The translations under genes were made by a program, and so were the position numbers. DNA of 64,000 bases from Dyella humicola. GTDB taxonomy: Bacteria; Pseudomonadota; Gammaproteobacteria; Xanthomonadales; Rhodanobacteraceae. The notes beneath the pieces were generated by a model. That model saw only the letters and a program-made list of their open reading frames with translations, was not told the origin of the DNA and did not search any database. Where the stretch lies: NCBI RefSeq assembly GCF_026283945.1, contig NZ_JAPDPC010000002.1:124001-188000 (forward strand), in the 5' to 3' direction. Position 1 is the stretch's first letter, and each line of letters begins with the position of its first letter. Below, one piece after another: positions 9,737 through 20,341 of this stretch.

Positions 9737-12700
9737 ATGCTTGGCATCGTCCGGATCGCGCTTACGCGACCCTATACCTTTGTTGTTTTCGCGCTGCTTA
9801 TCCTGATTTCAGGAGTCATGGCGGCAGGCCGCACACCGACCGATATTTTTCCGAATATCAATATTCCGGTGATCGCCGTGGCATGGCAGTTCACCGGCAT
9901 GACGCCCGACCAGATGGCGGGGCGCATCAATACGCCGTTCGAGCGCGTGCTGACCACCACGGTCAACGATATCGAGCACATTGAAGCGGAATCGATCAAC
10001 GGCATCGGCATCACCAAGATCTTCTTTCAGCCAGGCGTGAACGTGGCCGTGGCCAACGCCCAGGTCACCGCGATTGCACAGACGCTGCTGAAACAGTTGC
10101 CGACGGGTGCGACGCCCCCGCTGATCGTCAATTACAACGCCTCGACCGTGCCGATCCTTCAGCTCGGCTTGTCGGGCAAGGGGCTTAGCGAACAGCAGTT
10201 GGGCGATCTCGGCCTCAACCTGCTGCGCCCGCAGCTGGTGACCGTGCCTGGCGCAGCGATTCCGTACCCGTTCGGCGGCAAGACGCGCCAGGTGCAGCTG
10301 GATGTGGATCCCGCCGCGCTGCAGGCGCGCGGCCTGTCGACGCAGGACGTGGCCAATGCGCTGGCGGCGCAGCAGCAGATCAACCCGATCGGCACGCAGA
10401 AGATCGGCAAGTACGAATACGTGATGGATCTCAACAACGCGGCCGACCGCGTGCAGGAGCTGGAAGACCTGCCGATCAAGATCGCCAATGGCACCACCAT
10501 CTATATCCGCGATGTCGCGCACGTGCGCGACGGCAATCCGCCGCAGACGAATATCGTGCATGTCGACGGCGTGCGTTCCACCTTGCTGTCGGTGCTGAAG
10601 AACGGTGCGACCTCGACGCTGGCGATCGTCGCGGGCGAGCGCGCCAAGGTGGCGAGCATGAAGGACGCGTTGCCGGACAATCTGACGGTGACGCCCATCG
10701 GTGACCAGTCGTTGTTCGTGCGCGCTTCGATCAATGGCGTGATCCGTGAAGGCGTGATCGCGGCCGCACTGACCAGCTTGATGATCCTGCTGTTCCTGGG
10801 CAGCTGGCGCTCAACCTTGATCATCGCCACGTCCATTCCGCTGGCCGTGCTGGGCTCGGTGTTCACGCTGTCGGCGATGGGCGAGACGCTCAACATCATG
10901 ACGCTGGGTGGCCTGGCGCTGGCGGTGGGCATCCTGGTGGACGAAGCCACGGTAACCATCGAGAACATCAACTGGCACCTGGAGCAGGGCAAGGATGTGA
11001 TCACTGCGATCATCGATGGTTCGGCGCAGATCGTGGTGCCGGCCTTCGTCTCGCTGCTGTGCATCTGCATCGTGTTCGTGCCGATGTTCTTCCTGCCGGG
11101 CGTGTCGCGCTATCTGTTCGTGCCGATGGCGGAGGCGGTGATCTTCGCGATGATCTTCTCCTTCATCCTGTCGCGTACGTTGGTACTGACCATGGCCAAG
11201 TACCTGTTGCAGGCCCATCCGCCAACCGCCGACGAGCATGGCCAGCATTTGCCACTGCCGCCGCCGAAAACTGCGCTGGGTCGCTTTCAGCGGGGCTTCG
11301 TCGACCGTTTCGAGAGCTTCCGAGCCGGCTACATGGGCCTGCTGAACCTCGCGCTACAGCACCGCAAGGTGTTCGTGCTCGGCTTCCTTGGCTTCGTGGT
11401 GTCGTCGTTCGTGCTGCTGCCGGGCCTGGGCAGTAACTTCTTCCCCGACGTCGATGGCGGCCAGATCATCGTGCATGCGCGCGCACCGGTGGGTTCGCGC
11501 GTGGAAGTGACGGCAGCCCAGTTTGCCGACATGGAAAAGGCCATCCGACAGATCATTCCGCCGGACGAGGTGGAGACGATGATCGACAACATCGGCCAGT
11601 ACAGCAGTTCGATCAACACGATTTACAACAACACCGGCGAGATCGGCGAGCAGGATGGCGACATCCAGGTCTCGTTGAAGGAAGGCCACCGTCCGAGCGC
11701 CGAGTACGTGAAGATCCTGCGCGAGAAGTTGCCGCAGATGTTCCCAGGCACGGTGTTCTCGTTCCCGCCGGCCGATATCGTCAGCCAGATCCTGAACTTC
11801 GGTTCGCCGGCGCCGATCGACCTGCAGATTCGCGGCTTTCATCTGTCCGCCAACTTCGTCTATGCGAATGAGTTGTTGAACAAGATTCGCCAGATTCCCG
11901 GCGTGGCCGACGCGCGCATCCAGCAATCGCAGGCGGAGCCCGCGTTCAAGATCAAGGTGGATCGCACGCGTGCGCAGCTGCTTGGGTTGACCGAGGGCGA
12001 TGTCACCAGCAGCCTGGTCGCCGATCTTTCGGGTACCGCCCAGGTTGCGCCGACTTATTGGCTGAATCCCGAGAACGGCGTCACCTATCCGATTTCGGCG
12101 CAGGTGCCGCAATACCAGCTCGATTCCCTGGCCTCGCTGGGCAACCTGCCGATCACCTCGAAGAACGGCGGCAGTTCGCAGGTGCTTGGCGCGCTGGCCG
12201 ATTTCTCTCGCTCGCACAGCAACACCGTCGTGAGCCAGTACAACATCCAGTCGATGGTGGAGATCTTCGCCACCACCCAGGGGCGTGACCTCGGCGCGGT
12301 GTCGGCCGACATCCAGAAGGTGCTCAATGACACCGAGAAGTCCAAGCCCAAGGGCGCGACCGTCGCGCTGCTGGGCCAGGTGCAGACGATGCACGATGCC
12401 TATTCGGGTCTGCTGTTCGGCCTGCTGGGCTCGATCGTGCTGGTCTATCTGCTGATCGTGGTGAACTTCCAGTCATGGTCTGACCCGTTCGTGATCATTA
12501 CCGCCCTGCCTGCGGCCTTGGCCGGCATCGTGTGGATCCTGTTCATCACGCACACCACGCTGTCGGTGCCGGCGTTGACGGGCGCGATCATGTGCATGGG
12601 TGTGGCCACCGCCAACTCGGTGCTGGTGGTGAGTTTCTGCCGAGAGCGCCTGGCCGAACACGGCGATGCCACGCTGGCGGCGCGAGAAGCGGGTTTCGTG

Positions 12701-12940
12701 CGCTTCCGTCCCGTGCTGATGACTGCCCTGGCCATGATCATCGGCATGGTGCCGATGGCGCTGGGCCTGGGCGATGGCGGCGAGCAGAACGCGCCACTGG
12801 GCCGGGCCGTGATCGGTGGCCTGCTGTTCGCTACTACTGCCACGCTGATCTTCGTTCCCGTGGTCTTTTCCATCGTGCACGCGCGGCGTGGCCGCGCGCC
12901 TGATTCGGCCGTCATTGCCGGAGAGCCTGTCCATGTCTGA
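9737..12940 (+). CDS. RND-family efflux permease
   Basis: 1067 aa inner-membrane pump in the size range of AcrB-type transporters; these export substrates to the outside using the proton gradient. Membrane helix 1 (RPYTFVVFALLILISG), a large periplasmic loop, helices 2-6, a second loop and helices 8-12 follow the RND plan. Helix 4 carries GILVDEATVTIEN with Asp402-Glu403 where AcrB has Asp-Asp. Helix 10 has MGVATANSVLV, so the AcrB relay lysine (SAKN) is Ala. The ATG at 9737 starts the membrane helix; the frame upstream runs through the repeat element. Gene order is permease, adaptor, outer-membrane factor, the reverse of acrAB. Confidence 0.9.
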   Translation: MLGIVRIALTRPYTFVVFALLILISGVMAAGRTPTDIFPNINIPVIAVAWQFTGMTPDQMAGRINTPFERVLTTTVNDIEHIEAESINGIGITKIFFQPGVNVAVANAQVTAIAQTLLKQLPTGATPPLIVNYNASTVPILQLGLSGKGLSEQQLGDLGLNLLRPQLVTVPGAAIPYPFGGKTRQVQLDVDPAALQARGLSTQDVANALAAQQQINPIGTQKIGKYEYVMDLNNAADRVQELEDLPIKIANGTTIYIRDVAHVRDGNPPQTNIVHVDGVRSTLLSVLKNGATSTLAIVAGERAKVASMKDALPDNLTVTPIGDQSLFVRASINGVIREGVIAAALTSLMILLFLGSWRSTLIIATSIPLAVLGSVFTLSAMGETLNIMTLGGLALAVGILVDEATVTIENINWHLEQGKDVITAIIDGSAQIVVPAFVSLLCICIVFVPMFFLPGVSRYLFVPMAEAVIFAMIFSFILSRTLVLTMAKYLLQAHPPTADEHGQHLPLPPPKTALGRFQRGFVDRFESFRAGYMGLLNLALQHRKVFVLGFLGFVVSSFVLLPGLGSNFFPDVDGGQIIVHARAPVGSRVEVTAAQFADMEKAIRQIIPPDEVETMIDNIGQYSSSINTIYNNTGEIGEQDGDIQVSLKEGHRPSAEYVKILREKLPQMFPGTVFSFPPADIVSQILNFGSPAPIDLQIRGFHLSANFVYANELLNKIRQIPGVADARIQQSQAEPAFKIKVDRTRAQLLGLTEGDVTSSLVADLSGTAQVAPTYWLNPENGVTYPISAQVPQYQLDSLASLGNLPITSKNGGSSQVLGALADFSRSHSNTVVSQYNIQSMVEIFATTQGRDLGAVSADIQKVLNDTEKSKPKGATVALLGQVQTMHDAYSGLLFGLLGSIVLVYLLIVVNFQSWSDPFVIITALPAALAGIVWILFITHTTLSVPALTGAIMCMGVATANSVLVVSFCRERLAEHGDATLAAREAGFVRFRPVLMTALAMIIGMVPMALGLGDGGEQNAPLGRAVIGGLLFATTATLIFVPVVFSIVHARRGRAPDSAVIAGEPVHV

Positions 12941-14135
12941 GCATCTCACTTCGCTTCCCGAGTCGACGCCGTCGCCGCGCCGACTGCGATTGGCCGCCGC
13001 GATCGCCGCCGTTGTCTTCGGCTCGATCGTGGTAATCGGTGTCGCCACGCGTCTGACCGAGGCGCGCAGCCTGCGTCAGTGGACTGACGCGCAGGCGATT
13101 CCCACCGTCGTCATCTCGACGCCCGAGCCCAACAACGGCAAGTCACCGCTGGAGCTGCCTGCGCAGATGGACGCCTTTACCAATGCGCCGATCTACGCGC
13201 GTACCAGCGGTTACCTGAAGTCCTGGAACAAGGACATTGGTGCGCAGGTCAAGGCCGGCGATCTGTTGGGCGTGATCGATACGCCGGATCTCGATCAGCA
13301 GCTGCTGCAGGCGCAGGCCGACTTGGCCAGTGCGCGCGCCAACGCGGCGCTGGCCGCCACCACGGCCAAGCGCTGGCAGGAGCTGCGGGCCACCGATTCC
13401 GATTCGGTGTCGCAGCAGTCGGTGGATCAATACAACGGCGACTACGCTGCCAAGCAGGCGCAGGTGAATTCGGCACAGGCCAACGTCGATCGCCTGAAGG
13501 CGCTCAAGTCGTATGCGCGCATCCTGGCTCCGTTCGATGGTCGCGTCACCGCGCGCAACACCGACGTGGGTGCCTTGATCACGGCCGACAGCAGCGGCAG
13601 TGGCACGCCGCTGTTCGCGATATCCGATACCAGCAAGCTGCGCGTCTATGTGCGGGTGCCGCAGGTCTATGCACCGGGCATCCATCGTGGCGACGAAGCC
13701 ACGCTGACGGTGCCGGAGTATCCCGGCAAGACCTTCACCGCCAAGGTCGAGGCGGATGCGCGGGCGATCGCGCCCACCTCGGGCACGACCCTGGTCCAGC
13801 TGCTGGTCGACAACCCCGACGGCCGCCTGCTGCCCAGCAGCTATGCCAGCGTGAGCTTCAACGTGACGTCGGACACGCAAGGTGTACGCGTTCCCGCCGA
13901 AGCGCTGATCTTCGACGACAAGGGACTGCACGTGGCGACGCTGGATGCCAACGATCATGTGCAATTCAAGACGGTGACCATCCGTCGCGATTTCGGTAAA
14001 ACGGTGGAACTGGGTTCGGGCCTGGGGCCCACTGATCGCGTGATCGATAACCCGCCCGATGGCCTGGCCGTCGGTGATCCGGTCCGCATCGCCAAGAACA
14101 CGCAGCCGGCGGCGAAGCCCCATGAAAAATCCTAA
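12933..14135 (+). CDS. RND efflux periplasmic adaptor (membrane fusion protein)
   Basis: 400 aa. It links the permease to the outer-membrane channel. It has an N-terminal membrane anchor (about 22-42, AAAIAAVVFGSIVVIGVA). A lipoyl half-motif follows (ARTSGYLKSWNKDIGAQVKAGDLLGVIDTP), then an alpha-helical hairpin rich in Ala and Gln (about 105-195), and the second half-motif with ILAPFDGRVTARNTDVGAL. Beta-barrel and membrane-proximal domains end the protein. It overlaps the permease gene by 8 bases and the next gene by 14, so the three are one operon. Confidence 0.92.
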   Translation: MSEHLTSLPESTPSPRRLRLAAAIAAVVFGSIVVIGVATRLTEARSLRQWTDAQAIPTVVISTPEPNNGKSPLELPAQMDAFTNAPIYARTSGYLKSWNKDIGAQVKAGDLLGVIDTPDLDQQLLQAQADLASARANAALAATTAKRWQELRATDSDSVSQQSVDQYNGDYAAKQAQVNSAQANVDRLKALKSYARILAPFDGRVTARNTDVGALITADSSGSGTPLFAISDTSKLRVYVRVPQVYAPGIHRGDEATLTVPEYPGKTFTAKVEADARAIAPTSGTTLVQLLVDNPDGRLLPSSYASVSFNVTSDTQGVRVPAEALIFDDKGLHVATLDANDHVQFKTVTIRRDFGKTVELGSGLGPTDRVIDNPPDGLAVGDPVRIAKNTQPAAKPHEKS

Positions 14136-15588
14136 GAGTTTAGCTGCCACCGTGGCGGCTACCTTGGCCCTGGGTGCCTGCTCGATGGCACCCACCTACA
14201 AGGTGCCGGACGCGCCGGTGGCGCCGCAGTACCAACCCAGCGGCCCGTGGACCACGGCCGCGCCGGCCGATCAATTGCCGCGGGAAGGCTGGTGGAAATT
14301 GTATGGCGATACGCGCCTGGATGATCTGCAAGATCAGCTGCTGGCGCACAACGCCGATCTCGCCGCGGCTTTTGCCAGCTACCAGCAATCACGCGATTTC
14401 CTGGCCCAGGTGCGCGCCGACCTGTTCCCCCAGGTATCGCTGGGCGCGAGTGCGATCCGCAATCGTCAGTCCGACAATGGTGCGCTGCGCGGCGCGACGT
14501 CGCCGGCCTGGTACAACACTTATTCGCTGACCGGCCAGGCCAGCTACGAAGTCGATCTATGGGGCCGCGTGCACGACAACGTGGCGTCCGGCCGATCCTC
14601 CATGCAGGCCTCGGCGGCCGACCTCGCTTCGGTGCGTCTGAGCCTCGAAGCGGAGCTGGCCGACAGCTATCTGTCGCTGGTGGGTGAGGATCGCCAGATC
14701 GATCTGCTGCAGAAAACGGTCGACGCCTACCAGCGCGCGCTGCAGCTCACCAAGACCCTGCAGGCCGGCGGCGCGGTATCCGGGCTGGATGTGAATCGCG
14801 CGCAGACGCAGTTGTCATCGACCCGCTCGCAGCTTTCGCAGACGCAGGCGCAGCGTGCCTTGCTGCAGCATGCGATCGCGGTGCTGGTCGGGCAGTCGGC
14901 CTCGACGTTCACGCTGGATGCGAAGACCGATCTGCCCAATTTGCCGGTGATTCCGGTCGGCTTGCCGTCGACGCTGTTGCAGCGTCGCCCGGACATAGCC
15001 GCCGCAGAGCGCCGCACGGCGGCAGCGAACGCGCAGATTGGCGTCGCCCGTTCGGCCTTCTTTCCGTCCCTGAACCTGAGCGCCGGTGGCGGTTTCGGCA
15101 GCGGTGCATGGGGCAACCTGTTGACCGCGCCCAGCGCGGTGTGGGCGTTGGGCCCGAGCTTGCTGATGGATGTGTTTGATGGTGGCCGCCGAAAAGCCCA
15201 GGTGGCAGCCGCGCATCACGCCACCGACGAGGCCGGCGCCCGCTACCGTGGCGTGGTGCTGAGCGCATTCCAGCAGGTGGAAGACAACCAGTCGCTGCTG
15301 ACGGATCTCGGTACCGCCATGGTCGATCAGCAGGAGGCCACCAAGGCGGCTGATCACACGCTCAATTTGTCGCTGTCCCTCTACAAGCAGGGTGCGAACA
15401 GTTACCTGGACGTGGTGACGGCGCAGGTTGCTGCATTGGATGCGCATCAGGGCCTGCTGAGCCTGCAGACGAACCAGTTGCGCGCAAGCGTGGGCCTGGT
15501 GCGCGCGCTGGGCGGTGGCTGGTCCAGCGAGGAGCTGGCGCCGGACCATCTTGCGCAGGAACAAAAAATAATGAGCTCGACGAAGTGA
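14122..15588 (+). CDS. Outer-membrane efflux lipoprotein (NodT/TolC family)
   Basis: 488 aa. Signal peptide with lipobox LGAC (Cys20), so the mature protein is lipid-anchored in the outer membrane. It has the two repeated halves of the outer-membrane factor family, with long helices (for example DLASVRLSLEAELADSYLSL and LQRRPDIAAAERRTAAANAQ). It forms the exit duct for the permease and adaptor upstream. It begins inside the adaptor gene and is followed by a strong terminator. Confidence 0.93.
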   Translation: MKNPKSLAATVAATLALGACSMAPTYKVPDAPVAPQYQPSGPWTTAAPADQLPREGWWKLYGDTRLDDLQDQLLAHNADLAAAFASYQQSRDFLAQVRADLFPQVSLGASAIRNRQSDNGALRGATSPAWYNTYSLTGQASYEVDLWGRVHDNVASGRSSMQASAADLASVRLSLEAELADSYLSLVGEDRQIDLLQKTVDAYQRALQLTKTLQAGGAVSGLDVNRAQTQLSSTRSQLSQTQAQRALLQHAIAVLVGQSASTFTLDAKTDLPNLPVIPVGLPSTLLQRRPDIAAAERRTAAANAQIGVARSAFFPSLNLSAGGGFGSGAWGNLLTAPSAVWALGPSLLMDVFDGGRRKAQVAAAHHATDEAGARYRGVVLSAFQQVEDNQSLLTDLGTAMVDQQEATKAADHTLNLSLSLYKQGANSYLDVVTAQVAALDAHQGLLSLQTNQLRASVGLVRALGGGWSSEELAPDHLAQEQKIMSSTK

Positions 15589-15596
15589 TGCGTGGC

Positions 15597-15624
15597 GAAA
15601 CGGGCGGCCTGTGCCGCCCGTTTC
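15597..15624. terminator. Terminator between the efflux operon and tal
   Basis: GAAACGGGCGGC (15597-15608) pairs perfectly with GCCGCCCGTTTC (15613-15624) around CTGT. It sits between convergent genes and can serve both strands. Confidence 0.85.
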
Positions 15625-15640
15625 ACGTCGTGCCTGGCGC

Positions 15641-16597
15641 TTAGCCCAGTTTGCCGTTCAGCAGCGTTTCCAGCTTGCGCTGGTCGGCGGCGAACTTGCG
15701 GATGCCATCGGCAAGCTTGTCGGTGGCCATCGCGTCTTCGTTGTGGCCCCAACGGAAAGCAGCCTCGCTGATCGGTGCGGGCCTGGTCTTGCGCACACCG
15801 TCGTCGCTCAACGCGTGTACCAATGGCGACTGATCCTGTTCCAGCTTTTCCAGCAGATCGGGGCTGATGGTGAGTCGATCGCAGCCCGCCAGCGCCTGGA
15901 TCTGGCCGATATTGCGGAAGCTCGCACCCATCACCACGGTGTTGAAGCCGTGCTCCTTGTACCAGGCATAGATGCGGCGCACCGACTGCACGCCCGGATC
16001 TTCATCCGGCGCATAGCTCTTGGTGGCCGTATTGGTGACGTACCAGTCCATGATGCGGCCGACGAAGGGCGAGATCAGGAACACACCGGCCTCGGCGCAG
16101 GCCACTGCCTGCTCGAACGAGAACAGCAAGGTGAGGTTGCACTGGATGCCATCTTTTTCCAGCTGCTCGGCAGCGCGGATGCCTGCCCACGTCGACGCCA
16201 TCTTGATCAGGATGCGCTCACGCGGCACGCCGGCCTGCGCGTAAAGCTCGACCAGGCGCTCAGCCTTGGCGATGGTGGCGTGCGTGTCGAACGACAGGCG
16301 CGCATCGACCTCGGTGGAAACGCGTCCTGGCACCAGTTCGACAATCTTGCGGCCGACGGCCACGGCGAGGTGGTCGCCCGCGTCCACCAGCTGCTGCTCA
16401 CGCGAATGGCTCTTTGATTTGGCCCAAGCCACGGCTTCGTCGATCAGCGGCGCGTACGCCGGCAGCTCGGTGGCTTTAAGCAGCAGCGAGGGGTTGGTGG
16501 TGGCATCCACCGGCCGGTAGCGGGCGATAGCCTCGATGTCGCCGGTGTCGGCGACCACGGTGGTGTATTGACGCAGTTGTTCTAGTTGGGAAGACAC
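15641..16597 (-). CDS. tal: Transaldolase
   Basis: 318 aa from the GTG start chosen here, close to TalB of E. coli. It transfers a dihydroxyacetone unit between sugar phosphates in the non-oxidative pentose phosphate pathway. Family signatures: [12 protein letters not shown] near the N terminus, the Schiff-base lysine in [10 protein letters not shown], and [12 protein letters not shown]. The GTG ([10 protein letters not shown]) places the N terminus where homologues begin. An ATG at 16643-16645 would add 16 residues and overlap ndh. It is the last gene of the leftward priA-ndh-tal block. Confidence 0.92.
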   Translation of the reverse strand: MSSQLEQLRQYTTVVADTGDIEAIARYRPVDATTNPSLLLKATELPAYAPLIDEAVAWAKSKSHSREQQLVDAGDHLAVAVGRKIVELVPGRVSTEVDARLSFDTHATIAKAERLVELYAQAGVPRERILIKMASTWAGIRAAEQLEKDGIQCNLTLLFSFEQAVACAEAGVFLISPFVGRIMDWYVTNTATKSYAPDEDPGVQSVRRIYAWYKEHGFNTVVMGASFRNIGQIQALAGCDRLTISPDLLEKLEQDQSPLVHALSDDGVRKTRPAPISEAAFRWGHNEDAMATDKLADGIRKFAADQRKLETLLNGKLG

Positions 16598-16634
16598 GGC
16601 GATTTCCGTCTGGGTGAAAGGTTGATTCTCCACG

Positions 16635-17945
16635 CTACTCGTCATCAGGCAAGGGCCGCGGTGCACGGGATGGCTCATCGGACCCGGTGACGATGCGGGC
16701 ATGGCGCTGGTAGGTCCAGTACGACCAAGCCCAGTCCAGCAGTACCACGAGCCGGTTGCGGAAGCCGATCAGAAACGTCACATGGGCCAGCAGCCATACC
16801 CACCATGCCAGCAGGCCGGAGAGCTTCAGGCGGCCAAACTGCGCCACGGCGGCCATGCGCCCGATGGTCGCCAGCACGCCGTCGTCGCGATAGCGGAACG
16901 GGCGAGTGAGCGGCGTGCCCTGCCAACGTGCCCGCAGGACGTCGGCGACGTAACGGCCCATCTGCTTGGCGGCGGGCGCCACGCCGGGAACCGGCTTGCC
17001 GTTCTCCTGCGTGACGCTGGCAAGATCGCCGATCACAAACACGTCCGGATGACCCGGCAGGCTGAGATCAGGCCGTACCTGCACGCGTCCCGCGCGGTCC
17101 ACCGGCGCGCCCAGCATTCGGCCCAGGGGTGAAGCGGCGACACCCGCAGCCCACAGCACCGTGCGTGCGGTATACGGCGTATCACCAAGCATGACGCCAC
17201 TGCCGTCGATGGCGGTCACGGCGGTGTCGAGCCGTATGTCGACGCCGAGCTTGCGCAGTTGCCGACGCGCCTTTTCGGAGAGGTCCGGATCGAAGGCGGG
17301 CAAGAGCCGCGGGCCCGCCTCCACCAGCAGGACATTGGCCTGGCGCGGATCGGCCCGACGGAATTCGCGAGGCAAGGTGTGGCGGGCGAGTTCAGCGAGC
17401 GTGCCGGCGAGTTCGACGCCGGTGGCGCCGCCGCCGACAACGACGAAGTTGAGCCACGCTTGCCGCTGTGCCGGGTCGTCCTCGCGCTCGGCCCGCTCGA
17501 AGGCCAGCAGCACGCGGCGACGGATGGTGAAGGCGTCGTCCAGTGTTTTGAGCCCGGGAGCATGGGCTTCCCAATCGTCATGCCCGAAGTACGCGTGCGT
17601 CGCGCCGGTGGCGACGATGAGCGCGTCGTAGCCCAACTCGCCGCTGGTCAAGCGAACGCGGCGCTGCGCAAGATCGACAGCCAGGGCTTCGTCCATCAAG
17701 ACGGTGACATGGGTCTGCTTGCGCAGGATCTGCCGCAGCGGCGCCGCGATGGAAGGCGCCGACAAGCCGGCGGTGGCCACCTGGTAGAGCAGGGGTTGAA
17801 ACAGGTGGTGATTACGCCGATCGATCAAGGTGACCCGAGCCTCGGTGTCAGCGAGCCCGTGGGCCGCGGCCAGCCCGCCGAAGCCACCGCCGAGAATCAC
17901 GACGTGAGGTGCTGCCGAGGAAGAACCTGCGTTGTTGCTGTCCAT
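16635..17945 (-). CDS. ndh: Type II NADH dehydrogenase (NDH-2)
   Basis: 436 aa single-subunit flavoprotein that passes electrons from NADH to quinone without pumping protons. N-terminal FAD-binding [14 protein letters not shown] (glycines 19-24), an NAD-binding [14 protein letters not shown] in the middle, and a conserved FVIGDLAS segment. The C terminus has a Trp-rich hydrophobic stretch ([18 protein letters not shown]) that should anchor it to the inner membrane. The ATG at 17945 has a GAGG ribosome-binding site. It lies 61 bases after priA and 37 before tal on the same strand. Confidence 0.9.
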   Translation of the reverse strand: MDSNNAGSSSAAPHVVILGGGFGGLAAAHGLADTEARVTLIDRRNHHLFQPLLYQVATAGLSAPSIAAPLRQILRKQTHVTVLMDEALAVDLAQRRVRLTSGELGYDALIVATGATHAYFGHDDWEAHAPGLKTLDDAFTIRRRVLLAFERAEREDDPAQRQAWLNFVVVGGGATGVELAGTLAELARHTLPREFRRADPRQANVLLVEAGPRLLPAFDPDLSEKARRQLRKLGVDIRLDTAVTAIDGSGVMLGDTPYTARTVLWAAGVAASPLGRMLGAPVDRAGRVQVRPDLSLPGHPDVFVIGDLASVTQENGKPVPGVAPAAKQMGRYVADVLRARWQGTPLTRPFRYRDDGVLATIGRMAAVAQFGRLKLSGLLAWWVWLLAHVTFLIGFRNRLVVLLDWAWSYWTYQRHARIVTGSDEPSRAPRPLPDDE

Positions 17946-18006
17946 GCGATGCCTCGCTGCAAGAGTCCATGGTGCATAGGTAAGCTGTGCTGCCTGGCGT
18001 GTTTGC

Positions 18007-20175
18007 TCAGTAGAGATCGATGGGGTCGACGTCGAGCGACCAGCGTACGCGGCGCGCGGAAGGCAGGCGCCACAGCGACTGGTGCCAGGGACGAAGCACG
18101 GCGTGCAAGGCGCCACGGCTGGTGGCTTCGATCAACAGCTGCCCCCGATGACGACCTGCGCGCAAGGGCATGGGGGCAGGCATCGGGCCGGCAATTTGCA
18201 ACGGTGCGCCAGCCAGCGCGGCGTTGGCGTCGGCGAGAAACGCATCCACGTGTTCGCGCTGATGCGCATCCGCGCGCAGCAATACCTGATGGCCGTAGGG
18301 CGGCAGGTCGATGCTGCGGCGTTCGTCGAGCAAGGTGCTGGCGGCAGAGGCATAACCCTGGGCGAGCAGCTGGCGCAACAGGGGATGATCCGGATGATGG
18401 GTCTGCAGCAACACGCGCCCCGGCTTGCTGGCGCGTCCCGCGCGTCCGGCGACTTGCACCACCAGTTGGGCGAGTCGTTCGCTGGCGCGGAAATCCACAC
18501 TGTGCAGGCCTTCATCCACGCCAACAATCGCGACGAGGGTGAGGTTGGGCAGGTCGTGGCCTTTGGCCAGCATCTGCGTGCCGACGAGGATCGCGGGACG
18601 ATCCTCATGCAGCCCTTCCAGCAGTTGCTCGAACGCATCGCGCCGGCGCGTGGTCTCACGGTCGATGCGTAGCACCGGCACGTCGGTAAAGCGTGCGACG
18701 AGTGCCTCTTCCAGTCGTTCCGTGCCCTGGCCCTGGGGCTTGAGATCAGGTGCCTGGCAGGCAGGGCATTGCTCGGGTACGCGTGAGCTGTAATCGCAGT
18801 GGTGACAGATCAGCTGGCGGCGGCCGGCATGCAAGGTCAGCGGATGTTCGCAGCGCGGGCATTCGGCATGCCAGCCACAAGCGTGGCAGAGCAAGACCGG
18901 TGCATAGCCACGGCGGTTGCGAAACACCAGCGCCTGCTCTCCACGCGCCACAGTGTCGGACACCGCGGCGAGCAATGCCGGCGAAAGGCCGTGTTCCAGC
19001 CGCTGCGCACGCATGTCCACGATCTGTACCTGCGGCGGCCGGATGGCACCCGGGCGTGCCCGTAAATGCAGCGACTGGTAGCGACCGGCTTTTACATTGG
19101 CCAGGGATTCCAGCGATGGTGTCGCCGAGCCCAGCACCACCGGCACGTTGAGCGCGCGCGCGCGCAACAAGGCGAGATCGCGGGCGTGATAGCGGAAACC
19201 TTCCTGTTGTTTATAGGCGCTGTCGTGTTCCTCATCGACCACGATCAAGCCGGCATGCGGAAGGGGTGTGAACACCGCCGAGCGCGTGCCCAGGATGACC
19301 TTGGCCTCACCCGTGCGGGCGCGCAGCCACGCGCGTGCGCGATCACCTTCGGCCAGATTGGAATGCAGCACCTGCACCGACACGCCGAGTCGTTCGCGCA
19401 ACCGACGCACGGTCTGTGGCGCGAGGCCGATCTCCGGCACCAGCAGCAGGGCCTGCTTGCCCTGCGCGATGACCTGTTCAATAAGCGCGAGATACACCTC
19501 GGTCTTGCCGCTGCCGGTGACGCCATCGAGCAGGAACGGTTGGAAGTGGCCCAGCGATGCGCCGATCGTCGTTACGGCCTGCTGCTGCTCGCCGCTCAGG
19601 GCAGGCGCCACCGTGGTGGGTGTATGGGCAGCGAGCCGGGATTCGACCCGCGCGATCAGGTCGGCTTCCGCCAAGCGACGCGCTGCGTCACGCCAGCCGG
19701 GCAGTGCCTCGTGGAGCACGTCGGCAGTCAGCGGCCCGGCTGCCAGCGTTTCCAGCAGTGCCCGGCTGCGGCCGCGGCGGCTGGCGGCATCGAGCGCACT
19801 GCGACCGGCTTGCGTCAGCTCCCACATTTCCTCGCGGGTGTCAGGAAGGGCACGGTCCTCGCGCAACGCCAGCGGCAGCGCATTGGCGTACGCCTCGCCG
19901 GGGGCGCCAAGCCAGTACTCGGCGGCCCAGGCCAGGGTGGCCATCAACTCGGCGTCGAGCAGGGGGGCATCGTCCAGCACGCGTAGCGCCCGCTTGAGCC
20001 GTGCCTGGCCGACGGTCGTTTCCACCTCCGTCGCCACCACGACGCCTACCGCCGTGCTCTTGCCGAACGGCACCAGCACGCGGCTGCCCGCACTCGCCTG
20101 GCCTGCTTCAGGGGGCAGGTAGTCGAACAGGGTCGGCAGCGGAACCGGGAGGGCGACGCGAAGGACGGCGGGCAT
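18007..20175 (-). CDS. priA: Primosomal protein N' (PriA helicase)
   Basis: 722 aa. PriA restarts stalled replication forks and reloads the replisome away from oriC. The N terminus has the 3'-DNA-binding domain (LRVALPVPLPTLFDYLPP). Helicase motifs: DGVTGSGKTEVYL (Walker A), DEEHD (Walker B) and GSATPSLES. Two zinc-binding clusters lie between the helicase lobes: CHAC, CPRC, CHHC and CPAC, eight cysteines. The start at 20175 is preceded by GAGGTG; the frame is open further upstream without family-like sequence. A pair of DnaA boxes lies about 170 bases upstream. Confidence 0.95.
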   Translation of the reverse strand: MPAVLRVALPVPLPTLFDYLPPEAGQASAGSRVLVPFGKSTAVGVVVATEVETTVGQARLKRALRVLDDAPLLDAELMATLAWAAEYWLGAPGEAYANALPLALREDRALPDTREEMWELTQAGRSALDAASRRGRSRALLETLAAGPLTADVLHEALPGWRDAARRLAEADLIARVESRLAAHTPTTVAPALSGEQQQAVTTIGASLGHFQPFLLDGVTGSGKTEVYLALIEQVIAQGKQALLLVPEIGLAPQTVRRLRERLGVSVQVLHSNLAEGDRARAWLRARTGEAKVILGTRSAVFTPLPHAGLIVVDEEHDSAYKQQEGFRYHARDLALLRARALNVPVVLGSATPSLESLANVKAGRYQSLHLRARPGAIRPPQVQIVDMRAQRLEHGLSPALLAAVSDTVARGEQALVFRNRRGYAPVLLCHACGWHAECPRCEHPLTLHAGRRQLICHHCDYSSRVPEQCPACQAPDLKPQGQGTERLEEALVARFTDVPVLRIDRETTRRRDAFEQLLEGLHEDRPAILVGTQMLAKGHDLPNLTLVAIVGVDEGLHSVDFRASERLAQLVVQVAGRAGRASKPGRVLLQTHHPDHPLLRQLLAQGYASAASTLLDERRSIDLPPYGHQVLLRADAHQREHVDAFLADANAALAGAPLQIAGPMPAPMPLRAGRHRGQLLIEATSRGALHAVLRPWHQSLWRLPSARRVRWSLDVDPIDLY

Positions 20176-20341
20176 GAACACCTCGTGGCGGCTCAGTGTA
20201 ACCGGCCTTTCGAGGCCCGGGATGATGCGACCAAGCATCACGTGCGGCGGCGAATGGTCCGCTGTCCGGGGCTTGCGTCGGGTTGCTGCCTCGTCATCTA
20301 GGAGTCGAGGCTAAGTGACTCTTGGCAGGGGTCTTTTCGAT

